The notes below the pieces were generated by a model, which saw only the letters and a program-made list of their open reading frames with translations, was not told the origin of the DNA and made no database searches. DNA of 64,000 nucleotides. Origin: Acaryochloris sp. CCMEE 5410 (lineage in GTDB: Bacteria > Cyanobacteriota > Cyanobacteriia > Thermosynechococcales > Thermosynechococcaceae). Shown piece by piece: positions 1 to 9,038 of this stretch (its first letter is position 1; every line of letters starts with the position of its first letter). The stretch lies in assembly GCF_000238775.2 (NCBI RefSeq), contig NZ_AFEJ02000002.1, positions 1,659,501 to 1,723,500 of the forward strand, written 5' to 3'. Position numbers and translations under genes: made by a program.

Positions 1-1950
1 TCTTCTCGCAGACAATTAATTTCTAGGAATAAAGAGCCAGGATATCAACCCGATACCATTGATAGTGGTTGGACATGGTTGTTTCCTGGCATGTATACCA
101 TATACAAGGAGCCTGTAGTTGAGGTACCTCCTGGAGAAATTGCTCTTGTTTTTGCCCATGATGGAGAAGATATTCCTAATGAACGCATACTAGCAAAATA
201 CGTTAAATGTAATAGCTTTCAAGATGGTGATATCTTTTTACAAAAAGGTGGTGAAAAAGGACGGCAGTTAGGTATTTTAACAGGAGGGACTTCTTATCGA
301 ATTAACACGAAACTATTTACGGTAATTACTCGCTCTAACTTAGCTGACCATGATTCAACACTAAAGCCTGAAGACCTACTAGTTTACAAGATAGACTCAG
401 ATAAAATTGGGATTGTAACTACCTCAGACGGTGCACCCCTCGAAACCGGAGAGATAGCAGGTCCTACTATCTCAGGTCACGATAATTTTCAAAGTCCCCA
501 AAAGTTTATCGATGGAGGAGGTAATAAAGGACTGCAAGAAGATGTTCTCTCTTCTGGACCATGGAATTTAAATCCTTGGTTTGTGAAAGTAGAACAAGTG
601 CCCCTAACGGAGATACGCGAGGGAACAGTCGGTGTTGTAGTTTCATTAATTGGTGAGGGGAAAATGGGGAGGAGCATTGAAAACTCTTCCTCTGAGTTGA
701 GCCTATTTACCAATAGATATGATTTAGTTGATCGAGGAAAGAGAGGTGTTTGGAAAGAACCTCTTGATGTTGGTTCATACCCAATTAATACGAAAGTCAG
801 GCGAATTGTGCTTGTTCCAACACATCAAATCACTTTAGATTGGTCAAACGATGAAAGCAAGCCGGATGAAAACTACGATAAATCGCTGGGCACCTTAACT
901 CTGCGACTTAAGGATAGAATTCCTGTAGATATAGTAGTAAGACAGCGCTTTAGAGTACCTAAAGAGAACGCGCCTCTTATGGTTTCACAAATCGGCTCCC
1001 CAGGAGACATAACTACAAACTCGATAATCACTGATTATAGTGCGACTGTCCAAAAATATAAATCTATTCGAGATCTCATCGTCAGAGTGTTAGAGCCAAC
1101 AGTCAGGAGCTATTTCTATAATGCGGTTCAAGACTGTGAGGCGGAGGATTTTTACATTCACCGAAGCGACCAACAGAAAGATGCTGCTCAATATCTAAAG
1201 GGAGTCTTGAGAGAGCATGGAGTGGAGGCAATTGACACGCTAATAGGCGAGATAGATCTGCCAGATGTATTCGATAATCTTGAAATTAAGCGCAAGTTAG
1301 AGGAAAAAAAGAGGAATCTGATAGAACAAGAAATATTAACTGAGGATCTCAAACGGAAGTTGGCTTATTTGAAGGCAGTTACAGGGAAGCAAGAAGAACT
1401 AGTTAATTCTCAAATGAGTTTAGAATTTGCCGAGCGAGAGGCTCAGGTCAAACTTCAAAAAGCACTTGCTGACGCGAAAGCTATGCGAGAACAGGGACGA
1501 GCTCAAGCTGATGTGGAACTAGCTCTTAGACAAGCAATTAGTGACGCTCTTGGTCAAAGGGCTTATATCGAGATAGAAAAACTAAAGGAGATAAGTAAGT
1601 TTAAGCTGCCTCCCATTGTTGGAGGAAATGAAGGCTCCGGTGCTGGATTATTGATTGATACGTTGTTGGCTTCAGTAATGGAGAACTTAACAAGTGGCAA
1701 TTCCGAAGCAATCAGTGGAAGCATTATTGAACAGGTTGCAGCTTTATTTTCGATAGATTTGAATGAACCAGAATCTAAGCAGCTTAAAAGTTCGTCAGAT
1801 ATACAAGTTGTTAACTCTGAGACGACGGCTTCATTGTCTGAAGATACTTCAGTTGTTTGCAACAGCTGCGGAACTCTGAATCCTCCTAACCATAAGTTTT
1901 GCTTTGAGTGTAGTAGTCCTTTGGTATACTCCTCAGACTCAAAAAAGTGA
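1..1950 (+). CDS. SPFH/band-7 domain protein with C-terminal zinc ribbon (5' partial)
   Basis: The frame is open from the first base of the window, so the start lies upstream; a TTG at 79 is only an internal start candidate. The middle (about nt 880-1290) reads like an SPFH/band-7 domain, the flotillin-stomatin fold that oligomerises on membranes. A charged helical stretch rich in Glu, Lys, Ala and Gln follows (about nt 1290-1570), as in the flotillin coiled coil. The last 30 residues hold CNSC and CFEC pairs (nt 1858-1911), a four-cysteine zinc ribbon. Flotillins normally lack a zinc ribbon, so this is a divergent member. No membrane segment is visible in the part present. Family assignment is by motif reading; the role is unknown. 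Confidence 0.7.
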   Translation, partial: SSRRQLISRNKEPGYQPDTIDSGWTWLFPGMYTIYKEPVVEVPPGEIALVFAHDGEDIPNERILAKYVKCNSFQDGDIFLQKGGEKGRQLGILTGGTSYRINTKLFTVITRSNLADHDSTLKPEDLLVYKIDSDKIGIVTTSDGAPLETGEIAGPTISGHDNFQSPQKFIDGGGNKGLQEDVLSSGPWNLNPWFVKVEQVPLTEIREGTVGVVVSLIGEGKMGRSIENSSSELSLFTNRYDLVDRGKRGVWKEPLDVGSYPINTKVRRIVLVPTHQITLDWSNDESKPDENYDKSLGTLTLRLKDRIPVDIVVRQRFRVPKENAPLMVSQIGSPGDITTNSIITDYSATVQKYKSIRDLIVRVLEPTVRSYFYNAVQDCEAEDFYIHRSDQQKDAAQYLKGVLREHGVEAIDTLIGEIDLPDVFDNLEIKRKLEEKKRNLIEQEILTEDLKRKLAYLKAVTGKQEELVNSQMSLEFAEREAQVKLQKALADAKAMREQGRAQADVELALRQAISDALGQRAYIEIEKLKEISKFKLPPIVGGNEGSGAGLLIDTLLASVMENLTSGNSEAISGSIIEQVAALFSIDLNEPESKQLKSSSDIQVVNSETTASLSEDTSVVCNSCGTLNPPNHKFCFECSSPLVYSSDSKK

Positions 1951-2080
1951 AATGTGAAGTGGTCCCCACTGATTGGACAATTTTAGAGGGGAGCTAAGCT
2001 CTGATAATAGATTTAATCAACCCAGTCAGAGTTACGCCTAGTTTTGTATCCTAAGGTAGCGGGTAATATATGGATGCCAT

Positions 2081-2647
2081 TCAGCTTAGCTCCAGCGCAA
2101 ACCCTGGTAGTACATCTTCCCCAGACACAGTAGCCGGAAGCAGCACAATTTCGGCCTCTTTCCCCGCTCGATATATCTCTACTGTTTGATCCTGAGGATT
2201 AATCAACCACCCCAGCCTCAAGCCACTGTCTAGATACTCCAACATCTTTGCCTGTAAAGGCCCCAAGCGATCGCTTTTTGAGCGGAGTTCAATCACAAAG
2301 TCGGGACAAATGGGCGGAAACTGCTCCTTTTCCTCTAGGGAAAGCGCATCCCAACGTTCTTGGCTCACCCAGGCAGCATCAGGAGAACGATCCCCTCCAC
2401 CAGGCAGTTTGAACATAGTGGACGAACTAAAGACTATACCTAGGCCAGCTTGGCGATTCCAGAGATTGAGGTCAGTAATATAGTCTGCTTCCTTGCTTCC
2501 ACTTCCACCACCAACTGGGGGCATAATGATCAATTCTCCCATTGGGCTACGCTCCATAGCCACGTCTTTATTGGCCATACACAGTTTATAAAACTGCTCA
2601 TCGGTCAGTGTCACTACCGGTTCTAAGTTGAGCGTGATAGCCGTCAT
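2081..2647 (-). CDS. Uma2 family endonuclease (DUF820)
   Basis: A protein of about 188 residues of the Uma2/DUF820 family, which is greatly expanded in cyanobacteria and has a PD-(D/E)xK nuclease fold. SPDAAWVS, CPDFVIELRSKSD and a late GWLINP segment match the expected order of the fold, with the Asp and Glu-x-Lys-like positions present. The frame is open up to 2749, but ATG at 2647 gives the usual family N-terminus, which starts just before a VTLTDEQFYKL segment. The gene is single, downstream of raf1 in the same direction with a 182-bp gap, so co-transcription is doubtful. The substrate of these proteins is not established. Confidence 0.82.
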   Translation of the reverse strand: MTAITLNLEPVVTLTDEQFYKLCMANKDVAMERSPMGELIIMPPVGGGSGSKEADYITDLNLWNRQAGLGIVFSSSTMFKLPGGGDRSPDAAWVSQERWDALSLEEKEQFPPICPDFVIELRSKSDRLGPLQAKMLEYLDSGLRLGWLINPQDQTVEIYRAGKEAEIVLLPATVSGEDVLPGFALELS

Positions 2648-2829
2648 AACTGGAATTCGCGATCTTACGGATTCATTATTTGTAGAAGCGCTGACTCTAA
2701 GATTACACACAATGCCTACTGATTGGCTTTTGCTCACAATCTCAACCACAGATTTGGGAGCAGCATACCCCGTCTGCTTGGCACAGGGTAGAAGTTTTTC
2801 ACAGGCTGAATCGAAAGTTCAGCAGCTCT

Positions 2830-3900
2830 CTACTCATCCGTATGCCAAGGATCCTTCGTAAAATTCTCATCCAAAATCCGCTTAGGCCGCATCACCAAAA
2901 CCACCTGCCCATAAAGCTTCTGCTCAGGAGCCTCCGCAAACCACTGCACCTGTAACTGCCCATCCGCCTCCACCAAAAAATAGCAGTCCTCATGCCACTG
3001 CCGCTGATCGCGATCAACAATCACCAACACCTCCTCCGTTGGCCGAGGCAGATCCAGGCCTAAATCTTGCACCTGCGCTAACAACGCCACCGGATCCTCC
3101 GCCCGCAAAATCACCTGCCACCCTGGCACTGGCACCCAAGCACAAGTTCCTGAAAACTGCACCATCCCAAACGGCTCTTCCTCCTCCACCACAGGCACCG
3201 CCTTCAAATCCGTCAGAGTCAACGGCAAGTGCCCCATCACCGGCATCAATCGGGGCAACTCCTCCTCCGATTCCAACCGAAAAAACGGTAGGCGAGGAGC
3301 CTCTTTCGCCTTCACCACCGAGAAATCACTCAACAGCATTTGTAGCTGCTCTCGTGCTGAATCACTATGGGCAAACTTTAGCCCCTGGCCAATTAAACGA
3401 GAGCGCTCCTGCAAATCATCCTTTTGACGGGCAAAATACCAGCATCGATAGGCCATGGCATCTCCCGGTGTATCGGTGAATCCCACCGGAGTCTCCGAGA
3501 GACGACTGAACTCCTTCATCGCTTTTGCGATCGCACGGGCTTCATCTGCATCCAACTGCTTCTCAGCCGCCAGAGTAGCTGCTGCCGCTCGTTCCACCTG
3601 ATTCAACACCCGAAACTCATAGAGAATATCGCTACGGCGCTCACCAAAATATTGGCAAGCCGCCTCTGCCCCCTTATCCTTCAGGTTTTGATAGACCTGT
3701 CCCGCCACAATAATTTGGTTCTGCTGAATCGGCTCAATCCCAGATTCTTCAAAAATCTGCTGGGGACTATAGCCCGCTTTCTGGAGCTGCTGACATGCCA
3801 TGCCCCAGTCCACCCAGGTTTTCTCCTTACGGCGCAGCATCAGCAAAAGCTGGTCAACATCAATATCAGGGCTAGATCCAGGGGGCGTAAAGGAAGTCAT
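2830..3900 (-). CDS. raf1: Rubisco accumulation factor 1 (Raf1)
   Basis: A 356-residue protein with the features of cyanobacterial Raf1, an assembly chaperone that brackets RbcL dimers and helps form the L8 core before RbcS joins. The N-terminal helical part (about 15-200) includes RRKEKTWVDWGMACQQL and a YSPQQIFEESGIEP motif. A proline-rich linker leads to the C-terminal beta domain (about 215-350). ATG at 3900 is preferred over an in-frame TTG at 3906. It lies 24 bp after the activase stop on the same strand, so the two are probably one transcript. It sits 3 kb downstream of rbcLXS, which supports the assignment. Raf1 is known to act with RbcX and GroEL; the link here is from position. Confidence 0.9.
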   Translation of the reverse strand: MTSFTPPGSSPDIDVDQLLLMLRRKEKTWVDWGMACQQLQKAGYSPQQIFEESGIEPIQQNQIIVAGQVYQNLKDKGAEAACQYFGERRSDILYEFRVLNQVERAAAATLAAEKQLDADEARAIAKAMKEFSRLSETPVGFTDTPGDAMAYRCWYFARQKDDLQERSRLIGQGLKFAHSDSAREQLQMLLSDFSVVKAKEAPRLPFFRLESEEELPRLMPVMGHLPLTLTDLKAVPVVEEEEPFGMVQFSGTCAWVPVPGWQVILRAEDPVALLAQVQDLGLDLPRPTEEVLVIVDRDQRQWHEDCYFLVEADGQLQVQWFAEAPEQKLYGQVVLVMRPKRILDENFTKDPWHTDE

Positions 3901-3924
3901 GGGCAAAGGTCGCGATCAACAGAA

Positions 3925-5175
3925 TTACTGGGGACGAACAATCAGTTCTTCTAGGGTACGGGTTTGGGTACGCGGATCATACCCAATCAACTTAATGTAA
4001 CTTTGGGGATGATCTTGCAGACAGGTTTGCAACCCCGCCATGGCATCCGTCACCGTTCGAGGCGCTTGCGGCCAAGTCCAGCTGCGCCAGACATTACCCG
4101 CCTTTTCCCGAGATGTAGCAGTTTCTAAATTCAGTTGGCTACCCTGGCGCATGGCCTGTTGAAACAGATGCTCAATCTCATGATGGGCAATATAGTCCGG
4201 CCAGTCACCCTTAGATTGAGATGCAATATCAGCCTGGAGGTAATGGTTTGCCTCTGACTCAGGTGGGGGAGGGGAAGGTTTAACAGGTTCAGCCTTTGCT
4301 CCCGACAGATAAGCTTGAGCCAAACCAGCATGGTGCAGACGGTCTTGTTCACCCACCATCGCCTCACCCAGCTCTATTAAATAGTCTAATGCCAGGGCCG
4401 GGGGCTGGATCTGCACCTGTCGCTCAGGAGAATTGACCAAATAAGTAGAGACGTTGCCAATACCAAGATTGCGAATAAAGTCTCGCACCTGTTCGTCATA
4501 GATGCGCGATCGCAATGCCCCAAAAAAGTCGATAGCCTGGTCGGCAAAATGATTGACCAGCTGTTCAATCACAGAACTGGATAACCGATCCGGCTCAAAA
4601 ATCCCCTGGACTATCCCCAACCGATCTTCATCACTAGGCTGCCAATAGAACTTATCCATCCGTCCATCCCGCACCAGGGGTGCATAAAGGGTGGAAAAAT
4701 CATTGCCCGTCACCAAAATCGGCACCCGGCGAATGGGCTGAGTATCGTAGCTACCCGGTAGCTGCACATCCGTGGGGTTATCGGCAATATTCATCAAGGT
4801 GCCGTTCACTAACTGGGTATTAACGGTATACTGCGTGGTCTGATCCATCCGACTCGCCCCCGCATCCAGATCGTTAATCAGCAGTACGCACATCTTGCCC
4901 CGCACTTTGATCAGTTCTGCTGCTTCTCGATAGCGCATCCGAATCAGGCGCACTGGATCTCCTGCATCAGGGCTTTCCAGCTCACCCGCCGACATACGTA
5001 CGGGCTCAATGCCCATCTGCTCAAACAACAGCTCACATTGGAAAGATTTTCCTTCTCCCTTGCGACCATGAATCCCTAAGATCAGAGGCACTCGCAGCCC
5101 TGGCAAGTCCATAAAGTTCTTGGTGATATGGACGGCCAGTCTATCTAAAAATCGAGGCGATAGGTAATAACCCAT
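3925..5175 (-). CDS. rca: Rubisco activase-like AAA+ ATPase with small-subunit-like tail
   Basis: An AAA+ ATPase of 416 residues. The Walker A motif GIHGRKGEGKS lies at about residues 34-44 and the Walker B CVLLINDLDAG at about 96-106. An arginine-rich segment around PIRRVPILVTGND follows. The last 80 residues (from about 335) resemble the small-subunit-like (SSUL) domain of cyanobacterial activases, with RSWTWPQAPRTV, LIGYDP and a TRTLEELIVRP end. In known homologues the ATPase removes inhibitory sugar phosphates from Rubisco, and SSUL binds Rubisco and recruits the enzyme into carboxysomes. ATG 5175 fits the family start (MGYYLSPRFLDRL); another ATG lies two codons earlier. raf1 follows after 24 bp. 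Confidence 0.92.
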   Translation of the reverse strand: MGYYLSPRFLDRLAVHITKNFMDLPGLRVPLILGIHGRKGEGKSFQCELLFEQMGIEPVRMSAGELESPDAGDPVRLIRMRYREAAELIKVRGKMCVLLINDLDAGASRMDQTTQYTVNTQLVNGTLMNIADNPTDVQLPGSYDTQPIRRVPILVTGNDFSTLYAPLVRDGRMDKFYWQPSDEDRLGIVQGIFEPDRLSSSVIEQLVNHFADQAIDFFGALRSRIYDEQVRDFIRNLGIGNVSTYLVNSPERQVQIQPPALALDYLIELGEAMVGEQDRLHHAGLAQAYLSGAKAEPVKPSPPPPESEANHYLQADIASQSKGDWPDYIAHHEIEHLFQQAMRQGSQLNLETATSREKAGNVWRSWTWPQAPRTVTDAMAGLQTCLQDHPQSYIKLIGYDPRTQTRTLEELIVRPQ

Positions 5176-5291
5176 GGTCAAAGCTCAAATATGGGGAGAG
5201 GCCAGGTGGATCAAAACTAGGGATATCACACCTAAAAATTGGGCCCACTTGAATTAATAGGTGTAAACAAAGCTCGCCTATTCTCCTATGA

Positions 5292-5918
5292 CTACTCCTC
5301 TGAACGATCGCGCTTAAACCAGTCCAGCCAAGCAGACCACTTCTGAATAATCACAGCCATTTCTGTATAGCCCGTACTGCCAGGATGGTAGCCATCTCTC
5401 GCTTTGATATCGTTTAACCAGATGCTGGAGCGGGAGAGAGGTGTCCAAATATCCAAATAGGGCACATCTAACTCTTGACTAAGAATGCCAAGGTTCTCGG
5501 AGAGATCTTTGACTCGCTCATTATGGTCAGGATCTGCGATCGCAGGCGGACCAATCATCAGAATCGGATATCGTAGCTTTGCCGTTCTAAAAATGCGCCG
5601 CGCATTCTCCAGGGACAGAGGCATATCAACCCGGCAGTGATCATATTCTTGGGCCGTATCATTTACCCCAAAGCTAAAGACCACTCGACCATTCGTACCC
5701 GCCGGACAGCGCGCTTGAACTTCCGATAGCCACCGGTCTTCAATATCAGCACTCGTACTTTGGCGAACTCCCAAGTTATAGCTGGTGAAATCATATCCTC
5801 GCCGATACATTGTGGCGCAGATGCGGCCTGTCCATCCCAAACAGCCCAGATCACCCACCCCGTTCACAAATGAATCTCCCACAAAACAAATCCGCAGATC
5901 CTTGTCGTCTTTCGGCAT
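5292..5918 (-). CDS. SGNH/GDSL hydrolase
   Basis: A 208-residue SGNH hydrolase. Block I is FVGDSFVNG (nucleophile Ser), block II is NLGVRQ, block III is FGVNDT and block V is DGYHPG, giving a complete Ser-Asp-His triad. Such proteins are esterases, lipases or acyl-carbohydrate hydrolases; the substrate cannot be read from sequence. No signal peptide is visible, so a cytoplasmic location is likely. ATG 5918 is chosen over TTG 5933. The gene lies between the rbcS terminator and rca, 116 bp upstream of rca and in the same direction. A functional link with Rubisco is not implied by its family. Confidence 0.88.
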   Translation of the reverse strand: MPKDDKDLRICFVGDSFVNGVGDLGCLGWTGRICATMYRRGYDFTSYNLGVRQSTSADIEDRWLSEVQARCPAGTNGRVVFSFGVNDTAQEYDHCRVDMPLSLENARRIFRTAKLRYPILMIGPPAIADPDHNERVKDLSENLGILSQELDVPYLDIWTPLSRSSIWLNDIKARDGYHPGSTGYTEMAVIIQKWSAWLDWFKRDRSEE

Positions 5919-6060
5919 GATCCAAATACCCAATCACTATTGCTAAGTCATATAGGCTTTACGGCAATTGTCAAGGTATTGGCAGCAAACTTTTACAAGT
6001 ATCCCCCTTACCTTGTGCATGAAGCCTTATCCACTTGTGCCAGTTTCCAGCACTCCTGAC

Positions 6061-6094
6061 AAAAAGGAGGAGAGGTAGGTTAACCTACCTCTCC
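6061..6094 (-). terminator. Rho-independent terminator of the rbcLXS operon
   Basis: A perfect 26-bp palindrome lies at 6069-6094 (13-bp arms, GGAGAGGTAGGTT and its complement). On the minus strand it is followed by CCTTTTT (the A-run 6061-6065). It lies 40 bp after the rbcS stop codon. The uninterrupted arms mean only a small loop can form, and the hairpin is very stable. Confidence 0.85.
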
Positions 6095-6133
6095 GTTCAG
6101 CTTAGAAAGCTAAGACCCTATTCACACTAGAGT

Positions 6134-6481
6134 TTAGTAGGGGCGGTACCCACTATTGCTACCCGGCTTATGAACAATAAAGCTCATGACTTGGCACTGG
6201 CGGATATTGTCAAATCCAACCACCCGCACATACTTATCAGAGTACTCAGAGCGGCACTCGCCAATCTCATACAAAACATCCTGAACAGAAGGATTTTTGA
6301 AAAGAGGCAACTTCCACATGGTCCAGTAGTATTCGGTTGGCTCAGGAGTATCGTTAAACTCAATTCCTGCAATATAGCCCTGATCCAAGATGTACTGAAT
6401 TTGTCGACGAATCTGATCGTCGTTCAGGGGAGGCAAGTAGGAAAAGGTCTCGAAACGTCTTTCTATGGGTAAAGTTCTCAT
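6134..6481 (-). CDS. rbcS: Ribulose-bisphosphate carboxylase small subunit
   Basis: A small subunit of 115 residues, the usual cyanobacterial form IB length. It starts with [17 protein letters not shown] and contains [21 protein letters not shown] and the conserved C-terminal region [17 protein letters not shown]. RbcS caps the RbcL octamer to make L8S8. ATG 6481 is the normal start; the 12 extra codons open upstream do not look like small subunit. It is the last gene of rbcL-rbcX-rbcS, 52 bp after rbcX, and is followed by a strong terminator. Confidence 0.97.
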   Translation of the reverse strand: MRTLPIERRFETFSYLPPLNDDQIRRQIQYILDQGYIAGIEFNDTPEPTEYYWTMWKLPLFKNPSVQDVLYEIGECRSEYSDKYVRVVGFDNIRQCQVMSFIVHKPGSNSGYRPY

Positions 6482-6533
6482 GGTTTTATCCGTAGTATTT
6501 CCATCAAAAAACTGCAAAAAAGTTTATGGGCGT

Positions 6534-6935
6534 TCAATCCAGCTCTTCATCAGCATCTGCTTCAAGCTCATCATCATTAGAAGGTGACTCGGGTGTAGAC
6601 ATTTGGGTCATTCGCTCTAGGAGCTGACGTCGATGACCTACATTCGATTCTTGAATTCCGGTCTTGACCATTTCTGGCAGGAACTCAACGACTTCCTCTG
6701 CTAAATGCTCTCTCACCGTTAACAACCGCAACGCTAACTCTCGATTTTCTTGCATGAGGGCTTCGAGGTAAAACTCACCGTCTTGAATTCGATCCGTAGA
6801 AGAAAACTCCGACAACCAAATTCCAAGACCGGGATTGGTCTCATAAAGCTGAGTCACCACTAACTTGGCCGCTTGATAGGTCAAATAGCTGATCAGCACT
6901 TGGGCTGTATCTTTGGCAACTCGTTTTTGATCCAT
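6534..6935 (-). CDS. rbcX: Rubisco assembly chaperone RbcX
   Basis: A 133-residue RbcX, the homodimeric helical chaperone that clamps the C-terminal tail of RbcL during assembly. The family signature is present: KDTAQVLISYLTYQAAKLV near the N-terminus, ETNPGLGIWLSEFS, and a long C-terminal helix (ENRELALRLLTVREHLAEE). The extreme C-terminus is an acidic tail rich in Asp and Glu. ATG 6935 gives the canonical start MDQKRVAKDT, and a GTG at 6947 is less likely. Its position between rbcL and rbcS is the classic cyanobacterial arrangement. The window also carries raf1, so both chaperone types are available. Confidence 0.95.
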   Translation of the reverse strand: MDQKRVAKDTAQVLISYLTYQAAKLVVTQLYETNPGLGIWLSEFSSTDRIQDGEFYLEALMQENRELALRLLTVREHLAEEVVEFLPEMVKTGIQESNVGHRRQLLERMTQMSTPESPSNDDELEADADEELD

Positions 6936-7067
6936 GCAATCCAACACATCCCCAATTCAAACAGGGATAGAATAATGCGTTGAACAGTTAAGGGAGAAAG
7001 GAAAGGAACGTCCATCTTCCTCTATCTGTTCAGGGCAAAGGCACCCTTTGCCCTGGCTTCAAGGGGA

Positions 7068-8498
7068 TTAGACTGTATCCATTGCCTCGAATTCGAACTT
7101 GATCTCTTTCCAGACTTCTAAGGCAACAGCCAGTTCAGGACTCCACTTAGCAGCTTCACGGAGAATGTCGCCACCCTCACGAGCCATGTCGCGACCTTCG
7201 TTACGAGCTTGGACACAGGCTTCAAGAGCAACCCGGTTAGCCGTTGCACCCGGTGCACAACCCCAAGGGTGACCCAAGGTTCCACCACCAAACTGGAGCA
7301 CAGAATCATCACCAAAGATCTCAACTAGGGCAGGCATGTGCCAAACGTGAATACCACCGGAGGCGACAGCCATAACGCCGCCCATAGAGGCCCAGTCCTG
7401 AGTGAAGTAGATACCACGAGACAGATCTTTCTCCACATAGTTCTCACGCAAGAGATCCACGAATCCCATGGTGATGCCTTTTTCACCTTCCAACTTACCC
7501 ACAACCGTACCGGTGTGGATGTGGTCACCACCAGACATGCGGAGACACTTCGAAAGAACACGGAAGTGCATACCATGGTTCTTCTGACGGTCAATCACAG
7601 CGTGCATGGCTCGGTGAATATGGAGCAGCACACCATTATCACGGCACCAGTGGGACAGGGTTGTGTTAGCGGTAAAACCACCGGTAATAAAGTCATGCAT
7701 GATGATGGGCATTTCGAGTTCTTTCGCGAACTCAGCCCGCTTCAGCATCTCCTCACAGGTGGCAGCGGTAACATTTAGATAGTGACCTTTAATCTCACCG
7801 GTTTCAGCTTGGGCTTTATGAATCGCTTCAGCAACAAAGAGGAAGCGATCACGCCAGCGCATGAAAGGCTGAGAGTTAATGTTCTCATCATCCTTAGTGA
7901 AGTCAAGACCACCGCGGAGACACTCATAAACGGCTCTACCGTAGTTCTTTGCGGATAGACCTAACTTGGGCTTAATGGTACAACCCAACAAAGGACGGCC
8001 ATACTTATTGATCTTGTCACGCTCAACTGTGATTCCGTGAGGAGGACCTTGGAAGGTCTTCATGTAGGCAACCGGAATACGAATATCTTCAAGACGTAAG
8101 GCCCGAAGTGCTTTGAAACCAAACACGTTACCCACAAGGGAGGTCAACAAGTTGACGACTGACCCTTCCTCAAACAAATCGAGGGGATAGGCAATATAGG
8201 CAATGTACTGATTATCTTCGTTGGCAACTGCTTCGATGTCGTAGCAACGGCCTTTGTATCGATCCAAATCGGTTAACAGGTCAGTCCACACAGTGGTCCA
8301 GGTTCCTGTTGAGGATTCAGCCGCAACAGCAGCACCAGCTTCTTCGGGAGGAACACCTGGTTGAGGGGTCATCCGGAAGGCAGCGAGGATATCTGTATCT
8401 TTTGGGGTGTAGTCCGGCGTGTAATAGGTTAGCTTGTAGTCTTTAACGCCAGCATCATATCCGGCCTTTGACTGAGTTCTAGTTTGTGAATAGGACAT
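7068..8498 (-). CDS. rbcL: Ribulose-bisphosphate carboxylase large subunit, form IB
   Basis: The 476-residue large subunit of Rubisco, which fixes CO2 onto ribulose 1,5-bisphosphate. [17 protein letters not shown] carries the lysine that is carbamylated, with the Asp-Glu metal ligands. [19 protein letters not shown] is loop 6 with its catalytic Lys, and GGTLGHPWG is the phosphate-binding region. The sequence closely follows cyanobacterial and plant form IB. The ATG at 8498 gives the typical [14 protein letters not shown] start; an upstream in-frame ATG at 8519 exists. It is the first gene of rbcL-rbcX-rbcS. The leader and promoter lie in the 640-bp gap upstream. Confidence 0.98.
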   Translation of the reverse strand: MSYSQTRTQSKAGYDAGVKDYKLTYYTPDYTPKDTDILAAFRMTPQPGVPPEEAGAAVAAESSTGTWTTVWTDLLTDLDRYKGRCYDIEAVANEDNQYIAYIAYPLDLFEEGSVVNLLTSLVGNVFGFKALRALRLEDIRIPVAYMKTFQGPPHGITVERDKINKYGRPLLGCTIKPKLGLSAKNYGRAVYECLRGGLDFTKDDENINSQPFMRWRDRFLFVAEAIHKAQAETGEIKGHYLNVTAATCEEMLKRAEFAKELEMPIIMHDFITGGFTANTTLSHWCRDNGVLLHIHRAMHAVIDRQKNHGMHFRVLSKCLRMSGGDHIHTGTVVGKLEGEKGITMGFVDLLRENYVEKDLSRGIYFTQDWASMGGVMAVASGGIHVWHMPALVEIFGDDSVLQFGGGTLGHPWGCAPGATANRVALEACVQARNEGRDMAREGGDILREAAKWSPELAVALEVWKEIKFEFEAMDTV

Positions 8499-8588
8499 GT
8501 TGCTCTTGAACAACCTCATCTAAACGTGATAAATCCCGGACAAAACAACTGAGGCTAACTTTTCAGGTAGCCCGCAAAAAAATGTTGA

Positions 8589-8619
8589 ATTTTATCCTGC
8601 AAAAATCGCCTAATGCCAA
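8589..8619 (-). promoter_or_regulatory. rbcL: Candidate rbcL promoter
   Basis: Read on the minus strand, TTGGCA (8619-8614) is followed after 19 bp by TAAAAT (8594-8589), or after 17 bp by GATAAA. The -10 element lies about 90 nt before the rbcL ATG, a typical leader length. The spacing is slightly long for sigma-70, so this is only a candidate. Confidence 0.3.
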
Positions 8620-8775
8620 CTCTTCAACGGCAAGCGAATCATAGCTTTCCTTAAGATGGCCGCCTTGAGAGGAATACTGGAGAAAGATATTTCCAACAGA
8701 AATACTCTGGAATTGGCTAAAATTCAATTTACCAGAGATTGCATAAGTTTAACTTTGGAGGTTTTGAACCTTTTG

Positions 8776-8790
8776 ATAAGTAAATCTTAT
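8776..8790. promoter_or_regulatory. Inverted repeat ATAAG-N5-CTTAT, possible LysR-type operator
   Basis: ATAAGTAAATCTTAT is a perfect 5-5-5 inverted repeat about 280 bp upstream of the rbcL ATG. LysR-type regulators such as RbcR/CbbR and CmpR bind short interrupted palindromes of T-N11-A form and control Rubisco genes in cyanobacteria. The match is structural only; no rbcR gene lies in this window. Confidence 0.3.
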
Positions 8791-9038
8791 TCAATATAAG
8801 TGGATTAAGCGTATTTCATCTTTACAAGGATTCACATTAGCAAATGTAATCACCCTCGCACAACTCAGGCTTCGCTTAATTTATTTCAGGTCGACAAAAC
8901 TTTACTTTTATTTAAGTATCATCTCTAACCCTTACATATACTGGGCCAGCAGGATAGGCGACTCAAATCCCCCGATTACATGAGTGTGTAGTAATGTTAC
9001 GACTCCTCACGGCCCTCAGAAAAAGGAGTAATTCCACC

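Larger units (their letters stand above)
8499..9038. other. Long intergenic region upstream of rbcL
   Basis: No gene of normal length is visible between the rbcL start and the acetyltransferase at 9143. The region is AT-rich in its centre (8700-8930). It holds a plausible rbcL promoter, an ATAAG-N5-CTTAT inverted repeat, and at its right end the structured leader of an 18-codon ORF. These are listed separately. The region must serve both rbcL (minus) and the rightward genes. Confidence 0.6.

Noticed and set aside
489-713. Reading frame antisense to the SPFH gene
   Set aside because: It has no ribosome binding site and lies fully inside the SPFH coding frame, whose domain signal is clear.
3039-3954. 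Long Pro- and Ser-rich frames antisense to raf1
   Set aside because: Their composition is the reverse complement of raf1 codons. raf1 has the family motifs and these have none.
9002-9012. ACTCCTCAC motif, as in the cyanobacterial small RNA Yfr1
   Set aside because: Yfr1 carries this motif between two hairpins with a T-rich terminator. Here the flanking hairpins and the terminator are not present.
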